NCBI GenBank assembly: GCA_022606425.2
Contig: JAHDVF020001468.1
Coordinates: 1,116,001-1,180,000 of the forward strand
Length of the DNA: 64,000 bases
Direction of reading: 5' to 3'
From: Lepidostoma basale
Lineage: Eukaryota > Arthropoda > Insecta > Trichoptera > Lepidostomatidae
Both the position numbers and the translations under genes were made by a program. Each line of letters begins with the position of its first letter. Position 1 is the first letter of the stretch. Shown piece by piece: positions 22,993 to 33,560 of the stretch. Below the pieces are notes generated by a model, which saw only the letters and a program-made list of their open reading frames with translations, did not search any database and was not told the DNA's origin.

Positions 22993-23317
22993 TAGTTATG
23001 TTATATTGTATAATATTTTCCCGTTTTTCTTTCTTTCTAAAAGACAACTTCATAACTTTAAGATACCGACTGCTAAAAGTAACACCATAAAACATCAAAT
23101 TTTACCAAACGCCACCGAGACAACTAGATATTTGGAGATAGCGCCAAATTATGCAAAAAATCCATCTCTCTGGTACAATATAAACAAACTTGCATACTTC
23201 CACTAAAAGTGTCCCCATCCGAGCAATACATTATCTAAGTTTTTTAGTTTTTCTTTTTCTATAGTAACAGTGCCGTTCAGAAACGATATTATTATACATA
23301 TATAACCGTGTCCCCGT

Positions 23318-24079
23318 CAGTGGCGTAGCGTGGGCCATGGTCGCCCGGGGCGGAATCATAATTTGCCGCCCTTGTGACGTCATAAAAATAATGATGTTGG
23401 TGTTGGTGAAAAACGAAATCATATGAAAGAGTGAAAAATATTTATTTCAAAACCAAAATAGTATACTTAAGTTTAAAATTTGACTTTTCGGACCTTACGT
23501 GCAGCAAAATCATTATTAACATAATCAAAGTCAATTTTGTCCATCGCATTTTTTTATGTGTGCAAGCGGGACAGAGCTAACTTTTCGAACAATTCGTCTG
23601 ACTGACCCACAGCTTTTTCTACCTGTGGACTTACCGCACGGAACTGTTTAATAAAACTAAAAATTCTGATCTCATCAATCTGGTGCAGCATGCAGAACCA
23701 ACCTGCCTCTGGTGATGCCGGTGGGGAGAGCAATCAAACTGCTGAACATGATTGCTTCGAAGATCGATGTCTTTCATATTCGTGAAAGTACGTTCAGAAG
23801 ACAAATACTATTGACTTTGGAGAGTATCTTGTATTCCTAATGTCGAACCATCTCTCATGCGTTCCTGGTATTATATAATTTTTTTATATTTTACCTGTTC
23901 TCAATAGATGCCTTAAACTATAATTGTTGTTTGTAATATCTTTTGAGAAAATAAACTGATTAGATTTGATTGATTTGATTTGGTCGGGTATAGTATAGCA
24001 CAAGCAAATTTTGCCGCTCCCCTAATAGGGGCGCCCGGGGCGGTCCGCCCCTCCCCCCCCCCCCCTCGCTACGCCACTG
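23318..24079 (-). mobile_element. hAT element, internally decayed, 8-bp target duplication
   Basis: Terminal repeats CAGTGGCGTAGCG / CGCTACGCCACTG. Target duplication GTCCCCGT (23310-23317) against GTCTCCGT (24080-24087). The minus strand at about 23470-23690 encodes IDEIRIFSFIKQFRAVSPQV, KAVGQSDELFEKLALSRL, stop, then NAMDKIDFDYVNNDFAARKV, RKVKF-stop. This resembles the end of hAT transposases of the MYM-associated type. A LINE 3' end (23690-23995) is inserted inside. Confidence 0.78.
23690..23995 (+). mobile_element. CR1/L2-like LINE 3' end nested in a hAT element
   Basis: Matches, in opposite orientation, 53940-54300: the NLPLVMPVGRAIKLLNMIAS-like segment, the DVFHIRESTFRRQILL-like segment and a non-coding end gaaaataaactgattagatt with (TGATT)n tail. 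It sits inside 23318-24079. Confidence 0.75.
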
Positions 24080-24248
24080 GTCTCCGTACGCATCCCCATT
24101 AATGTCACCGGCTGAGACATTCGGTCCACGTTTAATCTCCAGAGACGCTGACACGAGCAATGAAGACATTTGTACGCAAAAACATTCTTCAGAAACATGC
24201 ATTTGCACATACATTTTATACCCGAACACTTTTAATATTTCATTATAT

Positions 24249-24930
24249 TCGACCTTCGTGACAGAATGGCAAAACCTATGACTGCCACTCCGAAATTCCC
24301 GAGTTCGAATCCCGACGATGACAGTGTGAAAAAAATCATGCTGACTTTGGTCTGGTAAAATTCACGTGACAATAAAAATTGCTATAGACAATCGCGAGAA
24401 TCAATAACTAAAAAAAATATACACTAATTGAGTTCAAATTACCTGTTATATAGCAAATTTATTTTGAAAATCATGGTTCGGTTCGCCGAACTTATCGTGT
24501 ACTACTTCCATTTTACGGTCGACATAATCGTCCGTCCGAACAAGTTATACCATGAATCGTTTTCGCACCACGTACACTCTAGTGAATAATACGCATCCAC
24601 AAAGACGACAATTTTCAAAAATTGGATTTCACGATTGCACTTTATTCGAACTAGCCGTGGCGCTCATATGCCCGAAATCATATTTAAACAATAATGGCAT
24701 AAAATTATCTATTAAATAAAGCCAATATTACATTAATTTAATGTGTTTTTTTTTTTGAATATGTATTGTATACCTCTAAAAAAACACCCTATATAAAATA
24801 AATGTGAAAAGCAACGGGACACTTATACATTATAAACCCAAGTGGCATCCAAAGAACCAGTGAAAATATAGCACTTTGCTGCAAACCAATTCCTAGTATT
24901 GAAATTTATAATTTTATATTTGATCTAATA
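24249..24930 (+). mobile_element. tRNA-derived SINE, long form, split by a DNA element
   Basis: Head with A-box-like tgacagaatgg and B box AGTTCGAATCC (24302-24312), body to about 24454, then the inserted element 24455-24789. The SINE's second module follows (acgggacacttatacatt, ccaagtggcatccaaagaac, ctttgctgcaaaccaattc). The module order matches 41455-41705. Confidence 0.72.
24455..24789 (-). mobile_element. DNA-element fragment nested in a SINE
   Basis: It carries one end of the 22770 family (tacctctaaaaaaacaccc before TA) and about 300 bp of unrelated interior. It splits the SINE 24249-24930. The left terminal repeat is not recognisable. Confidence 0.6.
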
Positions 24931-26644
24931 AAATTATTTTGGTTCTCACACTAAAAATAAAGTAAGCACATAAGCGAGATCATATATTATTGTACGAGTA
25001 TATCTCGGATTTTAAATGGAATATGTACAAAAAAAGCCTTTATCGTGCCGGTATTCTATGCGAAGGTACCTGGAGTAATCCTTGCTATGCCCAACATGTG
25101 TAATAAATACGTAACTATTTTACTCGCAGGACAAATTAATTTTTTGCATTCCGTCTCAGGGAACGCGGCATATTTTATACACAGAGACGCAAAATGACGA
25201 CGCAGATTCATGAACTACATCGCGAGATTCCAGTCAGAATTCTAGGCGAGATGAATATTTCCTGTGGGAAACAATGCATTCAGATTTCCAACTTCAAAAA
25301 TTCAGGGTGACTTAATTGCGCGATGTGAGATACTAAGATCCCGGCGTGAGAAACACTCCTTCGCTAGAATCCTCTCTGAGGGTTGACCTATCCCCCTTTG
25401 GAGCCATTATGGCAATAAAAAACCATTCAATCTCGTAAAAAAAAAAGGAATATTTTTCATTTCTGTGTGAGCGATTAAGGTCTCAATTTATTATAACAAC
25501 AACTCATTAATATTTTCATTATTATTAATATTTTCGCCAATAAAGCATGTTTCTATGATCGTGCTTTCAGCGTTGCGGGTCCGTTGGCGTGGAACAGCCT
25601 CCATGTTAGTATTAAGTATGAGGATAGTGACGTTAAATTTAAGAAACTTCTGAAGACTGCATGCACTGTTCGGTCAGTCATTTCCTAGTGCGCTCTTGGA
25701 GTAATTGATTTTACAAAACGGCGCACTTAAAATACAAATCATCATAATAATAAATAAATAACAATGTCTTCCCCTTCGCGTCGTGCTAATTGATACGAAA
25801 ATCTCACGGCCTCAACTTTATCGCCAATTTCAGCGAATGCAAGATAGTATGGGTTTGGTACTTATTTATTTCTTAGAAATTGATTTCGACGAATCATTTA
25901 TCATAACAAGCGCTATTTAGTTACAAAGTTGGGATACTTTTGTATTCCTTTCATTTAAAAAGAAATTAATAACAGGTACCCATAAACCTAACCACATATT
26001 ACTGATGCAATTGATACTCAAACATTACCGTGGGAGACTTTTTGGGATTTTTCACCTCACGAGCCGGTAATCACTCACGATCGTTACCCCTTATTGCCAG
26101 ATTAACTTAAACCAAACACAATAATTGTGTATTTGCCCGTAATCGGTTCGGAGTTTGGTGGTTCTCGCGGCGCCATCTTGAATTTCGAGCATTTGCCGCC
26201 AAACGAATTCCCGCGTGCGGCGCGGGGCCGCGGCTGTTTGATGTTGCTTGGTGACTCTCTAAGATGAGAAAAGATAATTAATCGACAGAATTACTACACT
26301 TCGGCCTGGTGACGTTACTTTATCGTTCCGGTTATCCTTAATTAAAATAAAATTCGTCCTTTTCTGACCTCAACTACGTGACGGAACCTGAATCTCCCGA
26401 GACATCCTTTTGGCGAAGGACGGACACATTCTTACAGAGCAGGTGTGTCCGGAGGTATCCGTGGCAATAAAGCTTCAATCACTTCATTACGATTGTAAAA
26501 TACTTCTTTGATTGACTATATTTTTATTATTAGAGTGTATTACTTATTTAAATTAAAATACTGCTTTCGAAATAATAGTTCGTTTACCTTTGTTGTGTAA
26601 CTGTTTATAGTACTAACTATTTAACTAATCATAGCCCCGTTTCC
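24931..26644. other. mostly unannotated, LINE end at 25555
   Basis: 26100-26420 is GC-richer (gcgcggggccgcggctgttt) without an ORF and could be conserved intronic regulatory DNA (inference). Confidence 0.35.
25555..25765 (+). mobile_element. LINE C-terminal fragment with (AAT)n tail
   Basis: Reads RAFSVAGPLAWNSLHVSIKY then EDSDVKFKKLLKTACTVRS, the FSVAxPxxWNSLP ending of CR1/Rex/L2-like reverse transcriptases. Then come an AAACGGCGCAC segment and an (AAT)n tail. Confidence 0.65.
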
Positions 26645-26790
26645 TGTAGGTAGAGAGGATGGACCACCACATTGCTCTATCTCTAACTCTTACGCATCTT
26701 CTACATTCATACACTGTGACACGCACGCTCGTCGATTGTACCGACTTCGAACATGGCCGCCTTTTAGTAGATTAAGTTAAGTCGTTTACA
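26645..26790 (-). mobile_element. RTE-like LINE 3' remnant
   Basis: The minus strand reads the family's CMNVEDA segment and the final AVWWSILSTYR-like segment with substitutions. 5' truncated, no tail. Confidence 0.65.
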
Positions 26791-27039
26791 TACACTGGAA
26801 ATAACATATGCATATTTACTTGTTATAAAATTGATGGACATTTTAACATGCATATTTGGTTATTCGTATATTACGATATATTTAAAAAATACGCGTACAT
26901 TATTTTTTTTTACAATTTATCGTGTATGTTTTTCGCCAACACTATAAAATAGATTAAATATGTATAGTACATATGTATTTATAATACATACTTGAACTAA
27001 TTATAGACTTCTCTTCTTTCCCTTTGCCATTTCCCATCA

Positions 27040-27270
27040 TCTGGGGTCGGCCCTCCTCGTACGGAAACGCCAAACTTGTCTATTTTTACTCATCTCCACT
27101 GTCAGGTTCTCGCGTTGGAGCTCCTTTTCCATGTTGGCCCACCATGTTGCCATTGGGCGACCTCTTCTTCTTGGTTTTGCGGGAATGCTGAGGGCTTTTT
27201 AGCCAATGTGTTCACTGTCTCTTCGCATCACATGACCGTACCACCGGAGTCGGGATTCTATATACTATTG
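27040..27270 (-). mobile_element. LINE C-terminal fragment, RRRGRPMATWW family
   Basis: The minus strand reads ESRLRWYGHVMRRDSEHIG, stop, KALSIPAKPRRRGRPMATWW, ANMEKELQRENL and VWRFRTRRADPR-stop. There is one internal stop codon. Confidence 0.78.
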
Positions 27271-28029
27271 CAATTATTTCACAAGGAACTTTCCTTCCAT
27301 TAATTCACAAGCAGAAATTATAAAATAATATGTACAATAATTTCAATAAAATATAACGATGAATGAAGGCACTTTTATTATAAAAATAACTTTACATGGA
27401 CATAAATATCTAAACAAGTGAAACAGTCTGGTGGCCGCCGGGAGTTATGGCCCGGATTTTATTTTCTGATAGGCTATTGAAATTTTAAACGAACATTCTC
27501 CCATTCCACCAGATAAAAAGCGAATATTGAATTGAAGCGAGGCAACATACCTACACCAACAGAAATCACGGTAAAATCTCCAGGCGAGATTGTATCAAAT
27601 TCCGTTTTAAAGATAAGTTCAACAACTCTGATCGCGCTGCCGCTGTCAGATACGTCCGATGTGTTAAATTCAAATTTCGAATTCCCGAACTTTTTCCCCG
27701 TTGAAAATCTATGTTTTTTTTCCCGATTAGTTGATGTGATCCATCATTGAGTTTGTGAGCCTTGCCTCCCATTCGTGACTCTTGATGGGAAAAGAGTAGG
27801 TTCCTACACTCTCGGTATATTACTTCGATAATGGTCCACGTTTGGGACCCATAAAATTAATCGTACGGAAGAAAGGAAATTCTTTAAGGAAAGAAACAAG
27901 TAATTTAACTTCATAAAGTACCTTCTACTTACCCTAATAAAATTTTGCAAGATTTAACCGGTTATTTGGTTCTATGTGGCGTAAAAATCTATCGTATTGA
28001 AAAGTCTTTTCTCGAACAATGAATCGAAT

Positions 28030-28365
28030 ATATCTTCTTCTTCTTCTTCTTCACTTTTGGTAGACTCAGAAGTCTGTTATTTCAGGCGGGTCCTCTTGAG
28101 ACGCTGAACTCCAGCTTTCTCTCTACCGTTTCGGGGGTCTTCCTGGTCGGCGTTGTCCATTTGGCGTTCCATGGTGAGCTATGTACGGTATTCTATTTGA
28201 GCTCATTCTTTCTACATGTTGATGCCAGTATCGCCGTCTTTGACGTCCCCATCTGACCACATCTTCGACCTCGCAGAATTCTCGGATTGCTGTATTCCTA
28301 ACTCGATCACGTGCCGTCATCCGGTTTTGCCAGCTATAGCGCGGAGTGTTTTCATCTCGAATATA
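28030..28365 (-). mobile_element. LINE fragment, GRPPKR family
   Basis: The minus strand reads MTARDRVRNTAIREFCEVED, VVRWGRQRRRYWHQHVERM and QRRPGRPPKR, and ends in a (GAA)n tail (cttcttcttcttcttc on + at 28035). Confidence 0.8.
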
Positions 28366-29259
28366 TGAGTATCCAAAATATGAGTTTACATATTGTTAAT
28401 CTAGACAATGTTCTACAAGTGTGAAACAATCCGCTCAGAATAAATCGTATTCACACAAAGCGCTTTTCACTGTAACGGAGTCATCTCGGCCAAAACAGTT
28501 CAGATTTACACCGCAAAAACGATTTGTTGGAGTTGTATCTAGCAAATCAAAAGTATTTTTTTCATGTGCAGTCTTCAGCATTGGGAAGAGTTGTTCTTCC
28601 GAGGGGGTCCACTGTACTCACGCAGTTCTCGTGCCCCAGGCGAGGTCGCTCGTGCTGACCGCTGACCCCACAGCACGCCAGTGGCGTGCCGACGGAATTT
28701 CTTTTACATAATACCCGTATATTCTCAAATGCTCTTTCATTAAGTTCACAACCTTCATACATTCCAGAATCTCAATTCCTTTTGATCTTTACTAAAACAC
28801 ATTTTTTAAATCCCTCATACCACTTAAAATTTTGAGAAGATTCCAATCAACTTTCTGTAATTCTACACATACATATTTTCAAAGGTAAGTCTTTGGATCA
28901 TACACTCAAACATCAAAGCATTTTAATCTAATAAATATTAAAAGAAAATGAATATCGCTTTTACGTATACTCGTCCCATTTAAAAAATATATATTTTAAA
29001 AGAGTGTATTTCATTTTTATATAATAAGATACTGAAACCAAAATAAATTTGAAATGTATAGACATTAAAGCTTCTCCATCGAGTTTTATAACTACATAAC
29101 TCGTATGCACGGCGATCAGCTATCATCTGAAATTATAAACACCCAAAATACTAAATGACTTATAAAAGCTAAAAGAAACAACAAAATATAAAAAGAAACA
29201 AAAATGATCACATTCGAAAACGTGTAAATAAATTTAATGACAGATTCGATGGCTTTACC
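28366..29259. other. no gene seen
   Basis: AT-rich. ORFs at 28421 (+) and 28562 (-) are overlapping shadows of each other. Confidence 0.45.
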
Positions 29260-29590
29260 CCGAGGTAACAGACCTTAGGAAGGACTTCTAAAAGGATGGA
29301 AGGACAGAAGTCCACTTCTCAAATAGGAATTTGACGCAGGGAATAACAAACTAAAAGGCCTAATCCAAAAAGAAAAAGGAGAAGTTTAATAAATCAAACA
29401 AAAAAAGAGAGTAAAGATATAAGAAGCAGAGGAAACAACCCACATGATGCTCTTATGACATAAGAAAAAATGCTTCGGATTAGATGCAGAAGGCACAAGA
29501 TAGGAGTATGTGGAGAAGTATGGTGGAGACCTATGTCCAGCAATAGACAACATCAGCTGTAGGTACATAAGTAAGTAGGTAAGTAATAAA
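29260..29590 (+). mobile_element. decayed LINE 3' region
   Basis: Only the end gtatggtggagacctatgtc, cagcaatagacaacatcagc and the degenerate tail taagtaagtaggtaagtaat are recognisable as a retroelement ending. Confidence 0.4.
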
Positions 29591-29599
29591 AGAGACAAG

Positions 29600-30480
29600 T
29601 GGAACACAGAGAATGTCAGTTTCAGCCGGTAACATGTTTGCAGGCCAGGAAAGGTCACCACTTAGGGGGTGTGGTGATAATTGAAAGACGGTGGAAGTTT
29701 CAACGTTTATTCTTAATCACAAGTAATTATACATTAAAAGTATTATGTACTCGTAATGGAGCGTGGATGGACGGCGGAGTAACTTCACAGGGTGTCGATA
29801 GCAGCGGGGCGGAGTCCGGGCGGCGAGCAGCTGAGGATGATGATACGCTGGGTGGTAGTGTCGGTCAGCTGAAGCGAAGACTCGCCAAAAGCTGCGTGAC
29901 GTAGCAGAGTGGCTTCGTAGATCGGCGGGAGGACTCGTATCGTTTAGAAGTCGCAATAATGACTGACGTGTAGAGTGGTTGGCTGTACGGCTTTTATATG
30001 TTTTGCTTCCTTTGCACACGATACTCTTCCGGACAACCTTTAGTAACCCTTGTGTATGAACCAGGGCCCTGATTCATCATTTTTTTACACACGGTCCCCT
30101 TCGGTCGTCGGCTTCGTTAGGCTGAGAATCTATTGTGTCAGGTGTTTTGATTGTCCGTGCAATGTATTTCACCATTGCAATATGCTGATACAGCAGTGTG
30201 AGTCCATTGCCTCCACTCGTGTGGTCTCGTGATTTTGGAGAAAGGCCTGCATGGTTTCTTAACCCCACACATGTAAAGGAGACGTACTGTTCTTGCGATA
30301 GCTAAGGGTGTAAACATAATGAGTAATAAATTGTTCTTGTTTCGTTATTTCTTAAAGGCAGAATTTACTGTTTACCCAAAAAATATCCGCAGGCTATTTT
30401 GAAAATAGCGATAAAATATGGTGTTAGTGTAACACTTGTGTCTCGTGAGTTAGTGTGCGCCTCTGGAGGCCGGGCGAGCC
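29600..30480. other. GC-richer unclassified block
   Basis: gtcgatagcagcggggcgga and nearby sequence are GC-rich and have short ORFs on both strands, none recognised. It may be an LTR or LINE 5' UTR; no terminal repeats found. Confidence 0.25.
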
Positions 30481-30964
30481 CTCTAATGACGTGGGAACCG
30501 AGAAAGCCTGTTTGTTCGGGGTGTTAACACTGATAACTGGTGTACGTTATACGCATCGGCCAGAGACATAACTCCGCATTACATTGTATCCGTGTAGCCT
30601 CGGACTCCCCCGCAACATCACCCCGCGACAGCATCCACTCAACTGTCACGTGGAAGATTATATGGGTCATTTTGTATACTCGGATTGGACAGTACGAGTC
30701 ATTTGCTACGCTTCGAGTAAACAATACGACTTAGTTTATTCACAACGACATGTCGCGACAAGTGGAATTTATCTTTTTATACTGAGCTGCCTGAATAATT
30801 TACTGAATTTTATGAGTTTATAACACTCATTTTATGTAGCATGTGATACGTATTTTTACTACTTTCAGTAATAAAAATTTTCAACCTTCAAAATATGAAT
30901 GTTGATTGAAATTTCTGGAAGTTCATTGTAAATAATTAAATTATTAATTTTAAATTAATTTTGT

Positions 30965-31165
30965 TGAATCGCTCTTTACATCATTACAACGCAAACCAAA
31001 TCGATGTAAAGGGTATAGCTAATATTTTGATTTTCGTGACATGTGATAGGTAGCTAAACTACCGCCATTTTAATGTCACATGAATTCTACACCAGACCAA
31101 TGACAGTGTGACAATCACACTGCCATTGCCGGGAATCGAACCTGGCACCTTCGGGGTGTTATTTA
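30965..31165 (-). mobile_element. tRNA-derived SINE
   Basis: On minus, B box GGTTCGATTCC (31132-31142), then the same body as 58470 (taaagagcgattc end at 30968). The head is cut near the AT-repeat at 31170. Confidence 0.83.
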
Positions 31166-31169
31166 TAAT

Positions 31170-31342
31170 AATTTTAAATATATATATATAGGGCAGCATA
31201 CATATATACATATATATATATATACATACATATATATATACATAGCTAAGAAGAAGAAGAAGATAGTGCTGTTGAAAGTTACAGCTATTATAAGCATACA
31301 TATATATATATATATATGAGAGTTATTATTGTTAGCAGCATA

Positions 31343-31386
<44 letters not shown>

Positions 31387-31400
31387 ATATTTTATTTAAA
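31170..31400. repeat. (AT)n / (CATATATA)n microsatellite
   Basis: Long TA runs broken by gcatacatatata and by a aagaagaagaagat insert at 31250. The ORFs predicted across it are low-complexity artefacts. Confidence 0.85.
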
Positions 31401-31468
31401 AAAAAAAAAATTATTCCCCTATATATAACACGCATATTTAGTTTAATTCCACATAGCATCTCCTAGCC

Positions 31469-31500
31469 CAGAAGACGGCAACGAGCTGCCGAAACCAGTC
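31469..31500 (+). ncRNA. hammerhead-like motif
   Basis: CAGAAGA (T4 changed to A), C, helix II GGCA / TGCC around ACGAGC, GAAA (31491-31494), helix III A-C / G-T around CA, C31500 in GTC. An outer helix agtttaattccac (31440) / gtggaattacact (31517) closes the structure. Confidence 0.42.
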
Positions 31501-32039
31501 GAAACCTTAAGATCAAGTGGAATTACACTAAATATAATAATATATATCTATATTACAAAAGGACTTTATTCTTATTTCCATTAAGAAAAATTGTCTTCAT
31601 GATTTGATACATGTTTAAAATATATTGAAAACACAGTTCGTCACAGAATTCATATTTATTGCTATTAATAGTAAATAATTTGTAATCAATAAACTAAAAT
31701 ATTCAATAAGAACCTGTAGCCACAGGCAATGGGTCTGCCGCAGCTCGATTGAGAAGAATCTTTTACTAGGTTCTTAATCAAGTAATTGCTAAAATTGAAG
31801 ACGTTTCACCTCCCGCTGGTTGGTGCTAGAGTATAGGTTTCACCCGGACATAAATCACACGCGATTTTGTACATTATCCGTGAGAAAATCCGGGAGATTT
31901 CTTAGGAAATGCTCTTAACGATTCGATATTATTTGTAATTCCAAGGAACGAAAGGTTGGAGCTGTTACTAAGTACCAACTCTTAATGTTTACATTACCTT
32001 AAGAAGAATTATGCGAGCAAAGGAATAAATATATTTGTA

Positions 32040-32338
32040 AGGATTAATTGTATCTCAATAGAGACGAAGATATAAATAGTTTTGTTTTTTGGAAACAGAA
32101 TATGGTGGCCGAGGCGTTTACCGGACTTATGACCTGTCATTGGTTGGGTTAAGCGATCGCTTTATGTTAACAACATTTCCCATTCCGCCCTTCTTATGAC
32201 CACCACGTCTGCCACATTTTTAGGTCAATCTACACTAGCGCCATCTATTAAGAATATACGTAAGCATTATGCAGAAAAGCTTTATTAATTAAAAAAAACA
32301 ATTTACATCTTCGTCTCTATTGAGATACAATTAATCCT
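32040..32338. mobile_element. 299-bp TIR element (MITE)
   Basis: Terminal inverted repeats of about 33 bp beginning AGGATTAATTGTATCTCAAT and continuing agagacgaagat. TA on each side. The interior has ggttgggttaagcgatcgct and is shared, in the other orientation, with 47455-47792. No ORF. Confidence 0.82.
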
Positions 32339-32340
32339 TA

Positions 32341-33560
32341 AAAATGATTAACCCGCAATGGGTAAAATCCAGTATTTGTCTACAAGTATTTGTATACATT
32401 CAAAAAACAAAAAAACATATTTGTATTTTATAACTTCTGTGGTCACAAAATATTATAGTTTTATTACACTATGATTTATATTTTCTTTTGTTTCAATCAC
32501 TAACCAATTAAGGGACGATCATTACAAATGTGCGAAGTATCCAAAAGGTTTATAATAAGTTTTTGATCCTAATTGGTGTTATACATAAAGGCCAATACAT
32601 GTGCAAAAGTGGACATTGATTGAATTGTGTAGTTCTAAATTCACTGTAAAATGACATACCTGATAATATTATTTTCTCTTTTTATTTGTTTTATGTTTAA
32701 ACTACTTAGTACATTTGTAATCACCTACCTTCAATATTTCGATACTGACTGTGTATTTAACATGCAATCACTGAAGTTATATTGTTTTTATTTCACGTAT
32801 TTCAAGGACCGCGGGAACGATTTATGAATTTGTCGGACTAATCATTTGAAATAATCACATTTCCGAGAATACGTTTACCATAAATAATTTAATAACACAT
32901 GAAAGCAGTATGATTTTTACAAGAGGAATTATTTTTTTATTAATATCCTAACATTAATTTATCTTTTCAAATATTTACAGCCATCCCTAGTCGCCATTAC
33001 GGATAAACGACGATGTAAAGTTCACATAAATAATAATCTGAGACTCATCGCCCGACGAAGGCTGGCGGTGAAGCCAGCTCGCGACTAATAGTAATCTATG
33101 CAAATCTCTGTTATTAGGATGAGTTAATGCCTTGGTAGCTACTTTCATTTACAAGCGAATTAATTCATTTTCGTTGGCTTTTGAGTCAGTTCACAATTAA
33201 ATTCCACTTTCATGTGTAAAACTGTAGGTTTTAAATCAAAACCACCTGTTTTAATCTTTCGTTTGAGTAAACGAGGAACATTTAGGATATATACCATAGG
33301 TTACCAACCTTTTTTGGCTTACTTATATTTAAAAAAATACTCGCCACCCCTTTCAGAAAAAATACACCAATTCTCGTTCTTAAAATCTATAACGTAAACC
33401 CACAGTTGAACTTTTTTGAGTTACAGACCACTTTTTCAAAAATTTATATGTTAGCCTCCTCTCCCTTCCTTAGGCTAAGTATGCCATTTTATTTTATATA
33501 TTGAAAAACAATGACTTTTTCTAAACATTACTTCATTGTTGTATTGCTCAAAGACTAATT
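32341..33560. other. no gene seen
   Basis: AT-rich. A hairpin at 33053-33095 (gaaggctggcggtgaagcca, gctcgcgac) resembles a degenerate hammerhead-like stem but lacks GAAAC. Confidence 0.45.

Noticed and set aside
31059..31459. ORFs rich in Ile/Tyr
   Set aside because: Translation of an AT microsatellite.
33050..33095. Hammerhead-like hairpin
   Set aside because: A good stem (GGCTGGC / GCCAGC) but neither GAAAC nor CTGANGA; too little to call.
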